Shown piece after piece: positions 56,301 through 63,665 of a stretch of 64,000 nt of DNA. Origin of the DNA: Serratia odorifera (GTDB taxonomy: Bacteria > Pseudomonadota > Gammaproteobacteria > Enterobacterales > Enterobacteriaceae). How positions within the stretch are numbered: the first letter of the stretch is position 1; every line of letters begins with the position of its first letter. The notes under the pieces are model-generated. The model had not been told where the DNA came from. It did no database searches and saw only the letters and a program-made list of their open reading frames with translations. Location of the stretch: contig NZ_LR134117.1 of the NCBI RefSeq assembly GCF_900635445.1, forward strand, positions 3,286,001 through 3,350,000. The letters are read 5' to 3'. The translations under genes and the position numbers were made by a program.

Positions 56301-56443
56301 GTGCCGAAGCGGGTATCTGGATCACGCTGGATGCCCAGCACATGGGCGTCGGCGGCGACGATTCCTGGACGCCGAGCGTGCATGACGCGTGGTTGTTGCA
56401 GGACTCGCAATGGCGTTATCAGGTCACTATCAAACATCGGTAA
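53321..56443 (+). CDS. lacZ: Beta-galactosidase, GH2
   Basis: 1040 residues, near the E. coli length of 1023. The domains are in the usual order: sugar-binding jelly roll, two immunoglobulin-like domains, the TIM barrel and the C-terminal Bgal_small domain. Acid/base Glu474 is in WSLGNESGHG and nucleophile Glu550 in LILCEYAHAMGNSLG. RCSHYPNNP and WDWADQSL are also conserved. AGGAAAGG lies before the start. It is transcribed with lacY. Confidence 0.96.
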   Translation: MKHHIYAVNAVSPDSVLQQVIARQDWQNPAICHLNRLPAHPQFRSWRALEPARDNRRSEQRASLDGEWRFAYLARPEAADPRWLVEDSPESRPVSVPSNWQMDGYDAPIYTNVRYPIATRPPLVPEDNPTGCYSREIDIPADWLSSGSTRIIFNGVNSAFHLFCNGRWIGYSQDSRLPAEFDLTDALHAGGGNRLCVMVMRWSAGTWLEDQDMWRMSGIYRSVSLLHKPDAHLADFQLTAGLDSEYRHGTLQASVQVAVGKATLSGLQVDLSLWRGDEKIAGQRQPLGSAAVDERGGYAERVTFGLPVAAPDLWSAELPHCYRAVIALYDADGQLIEAEAADTGFRRVEIVDGLLKLNGQPLLIRGVNRHEHHPQRGQAISEEDMLQDILLIKQNNFNAVRCSHYPNNPRWYELCDRYGLYVVDEANIETHGMVPMGRLSDDPAWFPAYSARVTRMVQCNRNHPSIIIWSLGNESGHGSLHDALYRWLKSSDPSRPVQYEGGGANSAATDIICPMYARVDEDQQIPAVPKWSIKKWIGMPGEQRPLILCEYAHAMGNSLGNFDEYWRAFRQYPRLQGGFVWDWADQSLLKNDLNGVPAPAYGGDFNDTPNDRQFCMNGLVFADRTPHPSLHEAKQAQQFFQFSLLSTAPLELAVSSEYLFRPSDNERLHWRIEQDGREWRSGELPLAIAPQGSSVIVLAEAGDLPANARDLYLIVEVIQPQATAWSPAGHRVAWQQFRLPTALVLPDVVKAAGCPQLQQHEDGYRVSHGEQQWRVDRASGLLSQWTVAGVDKLISPFTDQFVRAPLDNDIGVSEVERCDPNAWVERWKKAGLYDLQRVCAHCTAQAYADRVEICSTFHYRYGEEILIVSRWQMVIDGQGALTISVEGQRAEHLPALARIGMVFQATPDAAEVEWLGLGPHENYPDRRQSACFSRWRLPLSEMVTPYVFPTENGLRCDTRELNWAGWHIDGLFHFSIMPYGSKQLMEVDHWHLLRAEAGIWITLDAQHMGVGGDDSWTPSVHDAWLLQDSQWRYQVTIKHR

Positions 56444-56495
56444 GCGTGGAGGGGGGCGAGCCCCCCCATTACAAAATAATAATCCAGGTGACACT

Positions 56496-57761
56496 ATGAA
56501 ACTGACTCAACTCTCGGCGCAAGAACGGCATAATTTTATTTATTTTATGCTGTTTTTCTTTTTTTACTATTTCATCATGTCGGCGTACTTTCCTTTTTTC
56601 CCGATATGGCTGGCGGATGTCAATCATCTGACCAAGACTGAAACTGGGTTGGTTTTTTCATTTATTGCCCTGTTTGCCATTATATTTCAGGTGGCTTTCG
56701 GGTTGATCTCCGACAAATTGGGCCTGCGTAAACATCTGCTATGGGCCATCGTTATTCTTTTGATTCTGTTTGCCCCTTTCTTTATTTACGTGCTTGCCCC
56801 GTTGTTGCAATACAATATTTATGCCGGCGCGTTGGCCGGAGGATTATACCTGGGGTTTGTGTTCTCCGGGGGTGCCGGCGCGGTAGAGGCCTATATCGAA
56901 CGCGTCAGCCGCACCAATCGCTTTGAATACGGCAAGGTGCGGGTTTCGGGCTGCGTGGGCTGGGCGATTTGCGCGTCGATTACCGGGTTATTGTTCAGCA
57001 TCAATCCCAATATCACCTTCTGGATCGCCTCGGGCTTTGGCATAGTATTGGCCATTCTGCTGATTGTTTCCCGCCCGCAGCCACACCAGACCGCGCAGGT
57101 GCTGGATAAGCTGGGCGCCAATCAGCGCGAGTTTTCGCTGACGATGGCGCTGGAACTGTTAAAAATGCCGCGTTTCTGGGCCTTTTTATTATACGTGGTT
57201 GGCGTTGCCAGTATTTATGACGTGTTTGACCAGCAATTCGCCAACTTCTTCAAAGGCTTCTTTTCATCGCCCCAGCGCGGCACCGAGATTTTTGGTTTTG
57301 TGACCACCGGCGGGGAGTTGTTGAATGCCTGCATTATGTTCTGTGCCCCGTTTATCATTAACCGTATCGGTGCCAAAAACGCATTACTGGTGGCCGGTGC
57401 CATCATGTCGCTGAGGATCATCGGCTCGTCATTTGCCAGCAGCGGCATCGAGGTCATTGTGCTGAAAACGCTGCATATGTTCGAGCTGCCATTCCTGCTG
57501 GTCGGCACCTTCAAATACATTTCTTCGGTGTTCGATCCACGGGTGTCGGCGACGCTGTTCCTGATAGGATTTAACCTGTCGAAACAGCTTTCAGGCGTGG
57601 TGCTGTCTGCCTGGGTGGGAAGAATGTATGACTCGGTAGGGTTCCATCAGGCCTATCTGATCCTGGGCCTGATCACCAGCGTGTTTACCATTATCTCCTA
57701 TTTCACCCTGACGGGGCGCAGCCTGTCGTCAGCGGTAGAAGCGAATCCCGCCCCGCGCTAA
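56496..57761 (+). CDS. lacY: Lactose permease, oligosaccharide:H+ symporter family
   Basis: 421 residues with twelve membrane segments. The LacY functional residues are all recognisable: VEAYIERVSR (Glu126), VRVSGCVGWAICASI (Arg144, Cys148), TTGGELLNACIMF (Glu269), MSLRIIGSSFAS (Arg302) and LKTLHMFELPFLL (His322, Glu325). It is 52 bases after lacZ. The start is at 56496, although the frame is open far upstream. No lacA follows, only a terminator. Confidence 0.95.
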   Translation: MKLTQLSAQERHNFIYFMLFFFFYYFIMSAYFPFFPIWLADVNHLTKTETGLVFSFIALFAIIFQVAFGLISDKLGLRKHLLWAIVILLILFAPFFIYVLAPLLQYNIYAGALAGGLYLGFVFSGGAGAVEAYIERVSRTNRFEYGKVRVSGCVGWAICASITGLLFSINPNITFWIASGFGIVLAILLIVSRPQPHQTAQVLDKLGANQREFSLTMALELLKMPRFWAFLLYVVGVASIYDVFDQQFANFFKGFFSSPQRGTEIFGFVTTGGELLNACIMFCAPFIINRIGAKNALLVAGAIMSLRIIGSSFASSGIEVIVLKTLHMFELPFLLVGTFKYISSVFDPRVSATLFLIGFNLSKQLSGVVLSAWVGRMYDSVGFHQAYLILGLITSVFTIISYFTLTGRSLSSAVEANPAPR

Positions 57762-57791
57762 CCTTCGCGCTGGCCCACGGCGAAGCGACAG

Positions 57792-57824
57792 GCCCGCTCG
57801 GGTTTCCCTGAGCGGGCTTTTCTT
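57792..57824 (+). terminator. Rho-independent terminator of lacZY
   Basis: GCCCGCTC (57792-57799) and GAGCGGGC (57810-57817) pair perfectly and are followed by TTTTCTT. Confidence 0.88.
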
Positions 57825-57934
57825 ATCATAACGCCGGTGAACGGGGTTAACATTGCCAGTCAATGACCGTCAATGCCTCGCTATGGTGGCAGGCTTTTAC
57901 GGTGCCGATTGAGCCGCTGCGGTGAGCCGTGCCA

Positions 57935-59155
57935 TCAGAATAAGGTTTCCAGCTGTTGTTCGACCTGGTAGCCATCATCAACCAACAGCAGCGTTTTCCA
58001 CTTATCGAATGTCAGACACGGGTGGGAGGTGCCAAATACCAGAATATCGCCGGGCTGTAAGTCGTAGCCGGGAGTCAGGCTGAGCATGCAGTGTTGATCC
58101 ATGATGCCGATGCTGCTTATCGCCCCCGCTGGCAGCGGGAGTGCCGTTCCATGGCGATAATGGGCGACAGGCTGCGGCAAGCCGGCATCAAACGCGCAGT
58201 CACGTTTGCCGAAGTTCACCACCGCACGATGGTTTTCCGGCACCGATTGCACCATCGCCACCAGTTCCAGGGCGGAGACCAGGTCGCCTGCCAACTCGCA
58301 GGCGATGGGGTCACGCTCGATTAGCCGTTGCTGAGCCTGGTGATAAATCCCCTGGTCGTGGGTGATATAACAGCCGGGGCGGATCGCAATGCGGCACTGC
58401 GCCGGTTTTTCGGCCGCAAGCCAGCTATTGCACACCACGTCATACCACACGGAACCGGCTCCGGTGAGGATAAACTCGCCGTCCACGTAAGCCGCCATCT
58501 GGCAGGCAAGGGTGGCGGCGTCACGCAGCAGCGCCTCCACCTGAGGTTGCGGGTTATCGCCATGCAAGACGCCTTCATATAATTCCAGCCCGCGTAGACG
58601 TAACCCCGGTAAGTTGGCGATTTCCGCAGCCAGTGCCAGCGCGCTGTCAGTGCTGCGACAGCCACAGCGCCCGCCGACCACCCCCAGTTCCACCAGTACA
58701 TCCAATACCTGATTTTGCTGACGGAAGAAGGCGGAAAGCGTCCGTGCATTCGCCAGACTGTCGATACAGCAAATGAAATCAACCTCGGCATAATGCGACT
58801 TCAGGCGCGAGATCAGCTGCATGTTGGCTTTACCCACCAATTGGTTAGCCATCAGCACGCGCTGGATACCGCTCGCCATGGCTGCATTTGCCTGCCAGGC
58901 GCTGCCAACGCCGATAGCCCAGGCGCCTGCCCGTTGCTGCCACTGAAAAATCGCGGGCGTCATGGTGGTTTTACCGTGCGGTATCAACGAAACTCCGCGC
59001 GCATTGGCATAACGCTGCATCCAGTCGATGTTGTTCATCAAGGCGGCTTTTTTAATCACCGCCGCAGGCAGACACACGTCTTCGTTGAGCACGTTGGCGC
59101 ATGGGTTCATCAGCGCAGATTTGTGGGGTACCAGCATCTCGGATTGGTATTTCAT
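57935..59155 (-). CDS. D-threonine-aldolase-like fold-III PLP enzyme (amino-acid deaminase/dehydratase)
   Basis: 406 residues of the alanine racemase N-terminal fold. The PLP-binding Lys is in SLIPHGKTTMTP, and MDQHCMLSL with FGTSHPCLTFDKW supply metal ligands as in D-threonine aldolase and DSD1-type D-serine dehydratases. Reported D-glucosaminate dehydratases also belong to this fold, to my recollection. It is divergent from a deacylase-RidA-symporter-DgoK-aldolase operon. Its product with that operon would be a 2-keto-3-deoxy acid, which fits a dehydratase of a 2-amino-aldonic acid. Confidence 0.82.
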   Translation of the reverse strand: MKYQSEMLVPHKSALMNPCANVLNEDVCLPAAVIKKAALMNNIDWMQRYANARGVSLIPHGKTTMTPAIFQWQQRAGAWAIGVGSAWQANAAMASGIQRVLMANQLVGKANMQLISRLKSHYAEVDFICCIDSLANARTLSAFFRQQNQVLDVLVELGVVGGRCGCRSTDSALALAAEIANLPGLRLRGLELYEGVLHGDNPQPQVEALLRDAATLACQMAAYVDGEFILTGAGSVWYDVVCNSWLAAEKPAQCRIAIRPGCYITHDQGIYHQAQQRLIERDPIACELAGDLVSALELVAMVQSVPENHRAVVNFGKRDCAFDAGLPQPVAHYRHGTALPLPAGAISSIGIMDQHCMLSLTPGYDLQPGDILVFGTSHPCLTFDKWKTLLLVDDGYQVEQQLETLF

Positions 59156-59261
59156 AACATGACTCCTTTGATTTTTTATGGCGATAGGATTGGGTAACTA
59201 AAGTTAATCTATTGAATTTATTTGATTATTTTGTTTTTATTTATTTTTATTGAATTAAAGT

Positions 59262-59290
59262 ACCACAATTTCATGGTGATTTTGTGTGGT
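59262..59290. promoter_or_regulatory. Inverted repeat in the divergent promoter region
   Basis: ACCACA (59262-59267) and TGTGGT (59285-59290) flank 17 bases in the A+T-rich space between the PLP enzyme and deacylase genes. It could be an operator shared by both directions, but no regulator gene is in view. Confidence 0.35.
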
Positions 59291-59356
59291 TTTTCACTGT
59301 TTTCAGCGTGTGTAAATGGTTTACTGCTGCACAGAATGCATAGGGAGCTGAAGACA

Positions 59357-60808
59357 ATGAAAGTTGACTGGTTATTCAGGAATGTCACGGTGGTTGATGG
59401 CAGCGGGGGTGAGCAATACCGCGCTGATGTGGCAGTGGCGGGCGATCGCATTGTGGATATTGCACCGTCGCTCGCGGTCACAGCGCTGCAGACCATTGAG
59501 GGTGAGGACGGGTGCTTGCTCCGGGTTTTTATTGATGTTCATACCCACGATGATACCAACGTCATCCGCATGCCGGCCTATCTGCCAAAGATAAGCCAGG
59601 GGGTGACGACGGTGATCGTTGGCAACTGCGGGATCGGTGCCGCGCTGGCGACCATCAAGGGCGAGGTGCCAGATCCGATGAACCTGCTGGGTGAGAAGGT
59701 GCATTTTATCTACCCTAGCGTGGAGGCCTATGCGCACGGGGTCGAGGCCGCCAGGCCGGCGGTGAATGTGGCAACGCTGATTGGCCACACCACCTTGCGC
59801 AACAATCATATGGACGATCTTTTTCGCTCGGCGACGGCCGCAGAAATTGCCGCGATGCGCCTCCAGTTACGTGAAGGGTTGCAACAGGGGGCATTGGGGT
59901 TAAGTACCGGGCTTGCCTATGCCAGCGCCTTTAACGCCAGCACCGAGGAAGTGATGGCGCTGGCGGAGGAGCTGGCCGGCGAGCAGGGGATTTACACCAC
60001 GCACCTGCGTTCCGAGTTCGAGCCGATCCTCGAGGCGCTGGATGAGGCTTTCCGTATCGGTCGTCACGCCAAGGTGCCGGTGGTTGTGTCGCACCACAAA
60101 TGCGCCGGGGCCAACAACTGGGGGCGCACCGTCGAGACGCTGGCCTTGTTTGACCGCATGCGTCAACGACAGGAGATTGGCTGCGACTGTTATCCGTATT
60201 CCGCCAGCTCTTCTACCCTCGATCTCAAGCAGGTGACCGACGAGTTCGACATCGTGATTACCTGGTCACACCCCCACGCGGAACAGGCAGGGAAAACGCT
60301 GCAACAGATTGCCACTGACTGGCAGCTGAGCCTGCATGACGCGGCGAAGCGCCTGATGCCGGCCGGTGCGATTTATTACAACATGGATGAGCGGGATGTA
60401 CGCCGGGTGCTGAGCTACCCGGTGACGATGGTGGGTTCAGACGGACTGCCTAATGATCCGATGCCGCATCCGCGCCTGTGGGGCGCGTTCCCCCGCGTGC
60501 TGGGGCATTACTGCCGCGATGAAAAACTGTTCCCGCTCACCGTGGCGATCCACAAAATGACCGGCCTGTCCGCCGCGCGTTTCCGTCTGCCGCAGCGGGG
60601 GCTGGTAAAAGTGGGCTACTATGCCGATTTGGTGTTATTCGATCCGCAAACGGTACGCGATATCGCCAGTTTTTCTGACCCCAGACAGCCGGCCGCCGGC
60701 ATTGAACGGGTGATGGTGAACGGCGTGATGAGCTATGGGCCACAACAGCAGGTTATCGGGCGAGCAGGGCGTTTCCTGCGTCGTCAACGTCAGCAAGAAG
60801 GGGCATGA
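59357..60808 (+). CDS. N-acyl-D-amino-acid deacylase family amidohydrolase
   Basis: About 483 residues from the ATG at 59357. An open frame runs from 59222 but has no ribosome site. Metal ligands are in FIDVHTHDD and VVVSHHKCAG, a Cys-like VGNCGIG as in D-aminoacylase, and MVGSDGLPN supplies the later Asp. The segment before FIDVHTHDD should read GVLAPG but reads GCLLRV. A missing G at 59510-59512 and an extra T at 59526-59530 explain this exactly. It hydrolyses N-acyl groups from D-configured amino acids, here perhaps an N-acetylated 2-amino-aldonic acid. It is the first gene of the operon. Confidence 0.87.
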   Translation: MKVDWLFRNVTVVDGSGGEQYRADVAVAGDRIVDIAPSLAVTALQTIEGEDGCLLRVFIDVHTHDDTNVIRMPAYLPKISQGVTTVIVGNCGIGAALATIKGEVPDPMNLLGEKVHFIYPSVEAYAHGVEAARPAVNVATLIGHTTLRNNHMDDLFRSATAAEIAAMRLQLREGLQQGALGLSTGLAYASAFNASTEEVMALAEELAGEQGIYTTHLRSEFEPILEALDEAFRIGRHAKVPVVVSHHKCAGANNWGRTVETLALFDRMRQRQEIGCDCYPYSASSSTLDLKQVTDEFDIVITWSHPHAEQAGKTLQQIATDWQLSLHDAAKRLMPAGAIYYNMDERDVRRVLSYPVTMVGSDGLPNDPMPHPRLWGAFPRVLGHYCRDEKLFPLTVAIHKMTGLSAARFRLPQRGLVKVGYYADLVLFDPQTVRDIASFSDPRQPAAGIERVMVNGVMSYGPQQQVIGRAGRFLRRQRQQEGA

Positions 60809-61203
60809 TAATGAGTATTACACGTTACGGGATCGACGGCGCAACGGGAACCGGCGGGCAGCATCTGCCGTTTGCCCGTGCGGTGGCAGCGGGGGGCTGG
60901 CTGTACGTGTCCGGCCAGACACCGATGAAAAATGGCGAAGTGGTCGAAGGCGGTATTGTCGATCAATCCCGTCTGGCGATTCAGAACTGCCTGGATATCA
61001 TGGATGAGGCGGGTTATACCCTGGCAGATGTGGTACATGTCAAGGTGATCCTGACGGATGCACGCTATTTCCAGTCGTTCAATAAAGTATTCAGCGAAAT
61101 CTTTGGCGCCAATCCTCCGGCACGTATTTGCTGTGTGGCGGATTTGGTGGTTGATTGTAAAGTTGAAGTTGATATTACCTGTTATAACGCGTCACGCGCG
61201 TAA
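60805..61203 (+). CDS. RidA family enamine/imine deaminase
   Basis: 132 residues. GGWLYVSGQTPMKNG, VVHVKVILTDARYFQSFNKV and PPARICCVADL are RidA signatures; the Arg in PPAR is the catalytic one. It starts within the deacylase stop (ATGA); a second ATG at 60811 is possible. RidA hydrolyses the reactive enamines that PLP dehydratases release, which fits the divergent PLP gene. Confidence 0.9.
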   Translation: MIMSITRYGIDGATGTGGQHLPFARAVAAGGWLYVSGQTPMKNGEVVEGGIVDQSRLAIQNCLDIMDEAGYTLADVVHVKVILTDARYFQSFNKVFSEIFGANPPARICCVADLVVDCKVEVDITCYNASRA

Positions 61204-61233
61204 TTAAATAAAAATACAATCTCATTTGCTCAT

Positions 61234-61259
61234 TGAGTGCTGAAATTATTCAGCGCTCA
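61234..61259 (+). terminator. Intercistronic hairpin after ridA
   Basis: TGAGTGCTGAA and TTCAGCGCTCA form an 11-bp stem with one G-U pair. Only TTCTCTC follows, so it may be a weak terminator or a processing site before the symporter. Confidence 0.5.
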
Positions 61260-61303
61260 GGCTTCTCTCTACCTTACACTCATTAACTGGCAGGATGTGA
61301 ATA

Positions 61304-62785
61304 ATGAATAGTCATGTCTTTTTAGTCGGATTTATTGTTTATGCCATCGCCATGATCTGGCTTGGCTGGTACGTATCCCGGAACCAGAAAAGTGGAGAAG
61401 ACTTTCTGCTCGGCGGGCGATCGCTACCGCTGTTTTTAACCCTCGGATCGACGGTCGCCACCATGGTTGGCACCGGCTCCAGCATGGGGGCCGTCGGCTT
61501 CGGCTACAGCAACGGCTGGGCGGGCATGCTCTACGGCGTCGGCGGCGCTATCGGGATTTTGCTGGTCGCCTGGCTATTTGCTCCGTTGCGTAAATTACGT
61601 TTTATGACCATGAGTGAAGAATTGTCTTATTATACCGGCGGCAGTCATCTGATTAAAAATATCGTCGGGCTGATGATATTTATTGCCTCAATTGGTTGGC
61701 TGGGGGCGCATATTCTCGGCGGCAGTCTCTATTTGTCGTGGGCTACCGGTATTGACCTGACCGTGGCCAAATTTATTATCGCGCTGGCTTTTGCAATTTA
61801 TGTGATTATCGGCGGCTATTCGGCGGTGGTCTGGACCGATACGATTCAGGCGCTGATCCTGTTCTTTGGTTTTATTCTGATGGCGATTCTGGCGGTGATT
61901 CACGTCGGCGGCTGGCAGGCGATTGAGCAGGCGATGGATCCGCAAGCTCTGAGTCTGTTTGCGATTGACAAACTGGGCCTGGTGCCGGCGTTGTCGCTGG
62001 CGACGGTGATCGGTGTCGGCGTGCTGGCTACCCCATCGTATCGCCAGCGCATCTACTCGGGTAAAAACGTGTCCTCGGTGCGCCGCTCGTTTGTCTATAC
62101 CGGCGTGTTGTATCTGTTTTTCTCCATTCTGCCGGCGATTATCGGCATGGCGGCCTTCACCATGAACCCGCACCTGACCAACAGTAACTATGCTTTCCTG
62201 TTCGCCACCGGTTTCCTGCCCGCCATTCTCGGCATGGTGGTGCTGATTGCCGGTTTGTCGGCCACCATGTCTTCCGCCAGTTCCGATGCCATCGCCGCCG
62301 TCGCCATTATGATGCGCGATGTTTACACCATGGTGACCGGCAGAATGCCGCCGGAAAACAAGGCCATTCTGCTGTCGCGCATCATGCTGGCCGGGGTGAT
62401 CGGCCTGGCGTTGATCTGCGCGCTGACCTCCAACGACATCATCAGCTATATCACCAAAATGATTTCGATGCTGATGTCCGGGCTGTTTGTCTGCTCGCTG
62501 CTCGGTCACTTCTGGCTGCGCTTTAACTGGCAGGGCGCGCTTACCGCGCTGATCGCCGGCATGCTGACCTCGATCGTCATTCTGGCGAAGGCCGACTGGC
62601 TGGCCTTCTGGGGGAATCCGTGCATTCCGTCGGTGGTGGTGAGCTTTGTCAGCTCGCTGTTTGTTACGCTGATGACGCCTGCCAGCACCTTGAGTCGGGA
62701 AGACGCTCTGGCGATGATCACCCGGGAACGTGAAGACCAGAGCGTGGTGGTCGTTACCGACAAGGCATCAGGCAATGCGGGGTAA
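61304..62785 (+). CDS. Sodium:solute symporter (SSS family)
   Basis: 493 residues, about 13 membrane segments. SGEDFLLGGRSLPLFLTLGS, AVVWTDTIQALILFFGF and GLSATMSSASSDAIAAVAI are SSS signatures. It probably imports the acylated substrate of the operon by sodium symport. The substrate is not predictable from sequence alone. The DgoK gene follows after 4 bases. Confidence 0.92.
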   Translation: MNSHVFLVGFIVYAIAMIWLGWYVSRNQKSGEDFLLGGRSLPLFLTLGSTVATMVGTGSSMGAVGFGYSNGWAGMLYGVGGAIGILLVAWLFAPLRKLRFMTMSEELSYYTGGSHLIKNIVGLMIFIASIGWLGAHILGGSLYLSWATGIDLTVAKFIIALAFAIYVIIGGYSAVVWTDTIQALILFFGFILMAILAVIHVGGWQAIEQAMDPQALSLFAIDKLGLVPALSLATVIGVGVLATPSYRQRIYSGKNVSSVRRSFVYTGVLYLFFSILPAIIGMAAFTMNPHLTNSNYAFLFATGFLPAILGMVVLIAGLSATMSSASSDAIAAVAIMMRDVYTMVTGRMPPENKAILLSRIMLAGVIGLALICALTSNDIISYITKMISMLMSGLFVCSLLGHFWLRFNWQGALTALIAGMLTSIVILAKADWLAFWGNPCIPSVVVSFVSSLFVTLMTPASTLSREDALAMITREREDQSVVVVTDKASGNAG

Positions 62786-62789
62786 GGGC

Positions 62790-63665
62790 ATGATCGACGA
62801 TTATATTGCCATTGACTGGGGGTCGACCCAACTGCGCGCCTGGCACGTGCAGCACGGCGACTGTATCCATTCACTCAACCTCCCGGTGGGGGTAAGCCGT
62901 CTGAAAGGGCAGGCACCGCGCGACATCTTCCAGCGCTACATCGCCCCCTGGCGCGGCAATCGGAACATACCGGTCATGATGGCGGGGATGATCGGCAGTG
63001 AGGCGGGCTGGCAGACAGTGCCCTATCTCGATTGTCCCGTACGACTTGAGGATATCGGCTCACAATGCCAGCGTGTTGATGAGAATGTCTGGATTGTGCC
63101 GGGGCTGAAAACCGTGCGCGATGGCGCCTGCAACGTGATGCGCGGTGAGGAAACGCAGCTGCTTGGCGCAGCACAGCTGTCGCCTGCCAGCTGTTACGTA
63201 CTGCCGGGTACGCACTGCAAATGGGTGTGGTCACCGCAGGCCAGCATTGAGGATTTCACCACGGTGATGACGGGGGAACTGCACCATTTATTGTTGAGCC
63301 ATTCATTGATCGGCCACGCGCTGCCGGAACAGCAGGAGGATGCCGCGGCGTTCCGCCAGGGGCTGGCAACCGGTGTGGATTCTCCCGCCTTGCTGCCAAA
63401 GCTGTTTGAAACCCGCGCCCGCTGGCTGTTGGGGGCGCTGAAAAAGGAATCGGTCAGCGACTATCTGTCGGGCTTGCTGATCGGTGCCGAGCTGGCAACG
63501 CAGACGGGGCAGCGGCAACCGTCTTCGGTCACGCTGGTTGGTGCAGAACCATTACTGATGCGCTACCAGGCAGCCTTCGATCTGCTGGGAATAACGGTAA
63601 GCCAATGTTCGGGCGACAGCGCATTTTTGCAGGGAATAAAGAGGATAATCAATGATGGATATTAA
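62790..63665 (+). CDS. dgoK: 2-dehydro-3-deoxygalactonokinase
   Basis: 291 residues from the ATG at 62790 (AAGGGC before it). YIAIDWGSTQLRAWH is the ATP loop, and VMMAGMIGSEAGWQTVPYL, GEETQLLGA and LPGTHCKWVW are conserved in DgoK. It phosphorylates 2-keto-3-deoxygalactonate at the 6-position. The next gene overlaps it by 14 bases and encodes the matching aldolase. In this cluster the substrate may come from a 2-amino-aldonic acid instead of galactonate. Confidence 0.92.
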   Translation: MIDDYIAIDWGSTQLRAWHVQHGDCIHSLNLPVGVSRLKGQAPRDIFQRYIAPWRGNRNIPVMMAGMIGSEAGWQTVPYLDCPVRLEDIGSQCQRVDENVWIVPGLKTVRDGACNVMRGEETQLLGAAQLSPASCYVLPGTHCKWVWSPQASIEDFTTVMTGELHHLLLSHSLIGHALPEQQEDAAAFRQGLATGVDSPALLPKLFETRARWLLGALKKESVSDYLSGLLIGAELATQTGQRQPSSVTLVGAEPLLMRYQAAFDLLGITVSQCSGDSAFLQGIKRIINDGY

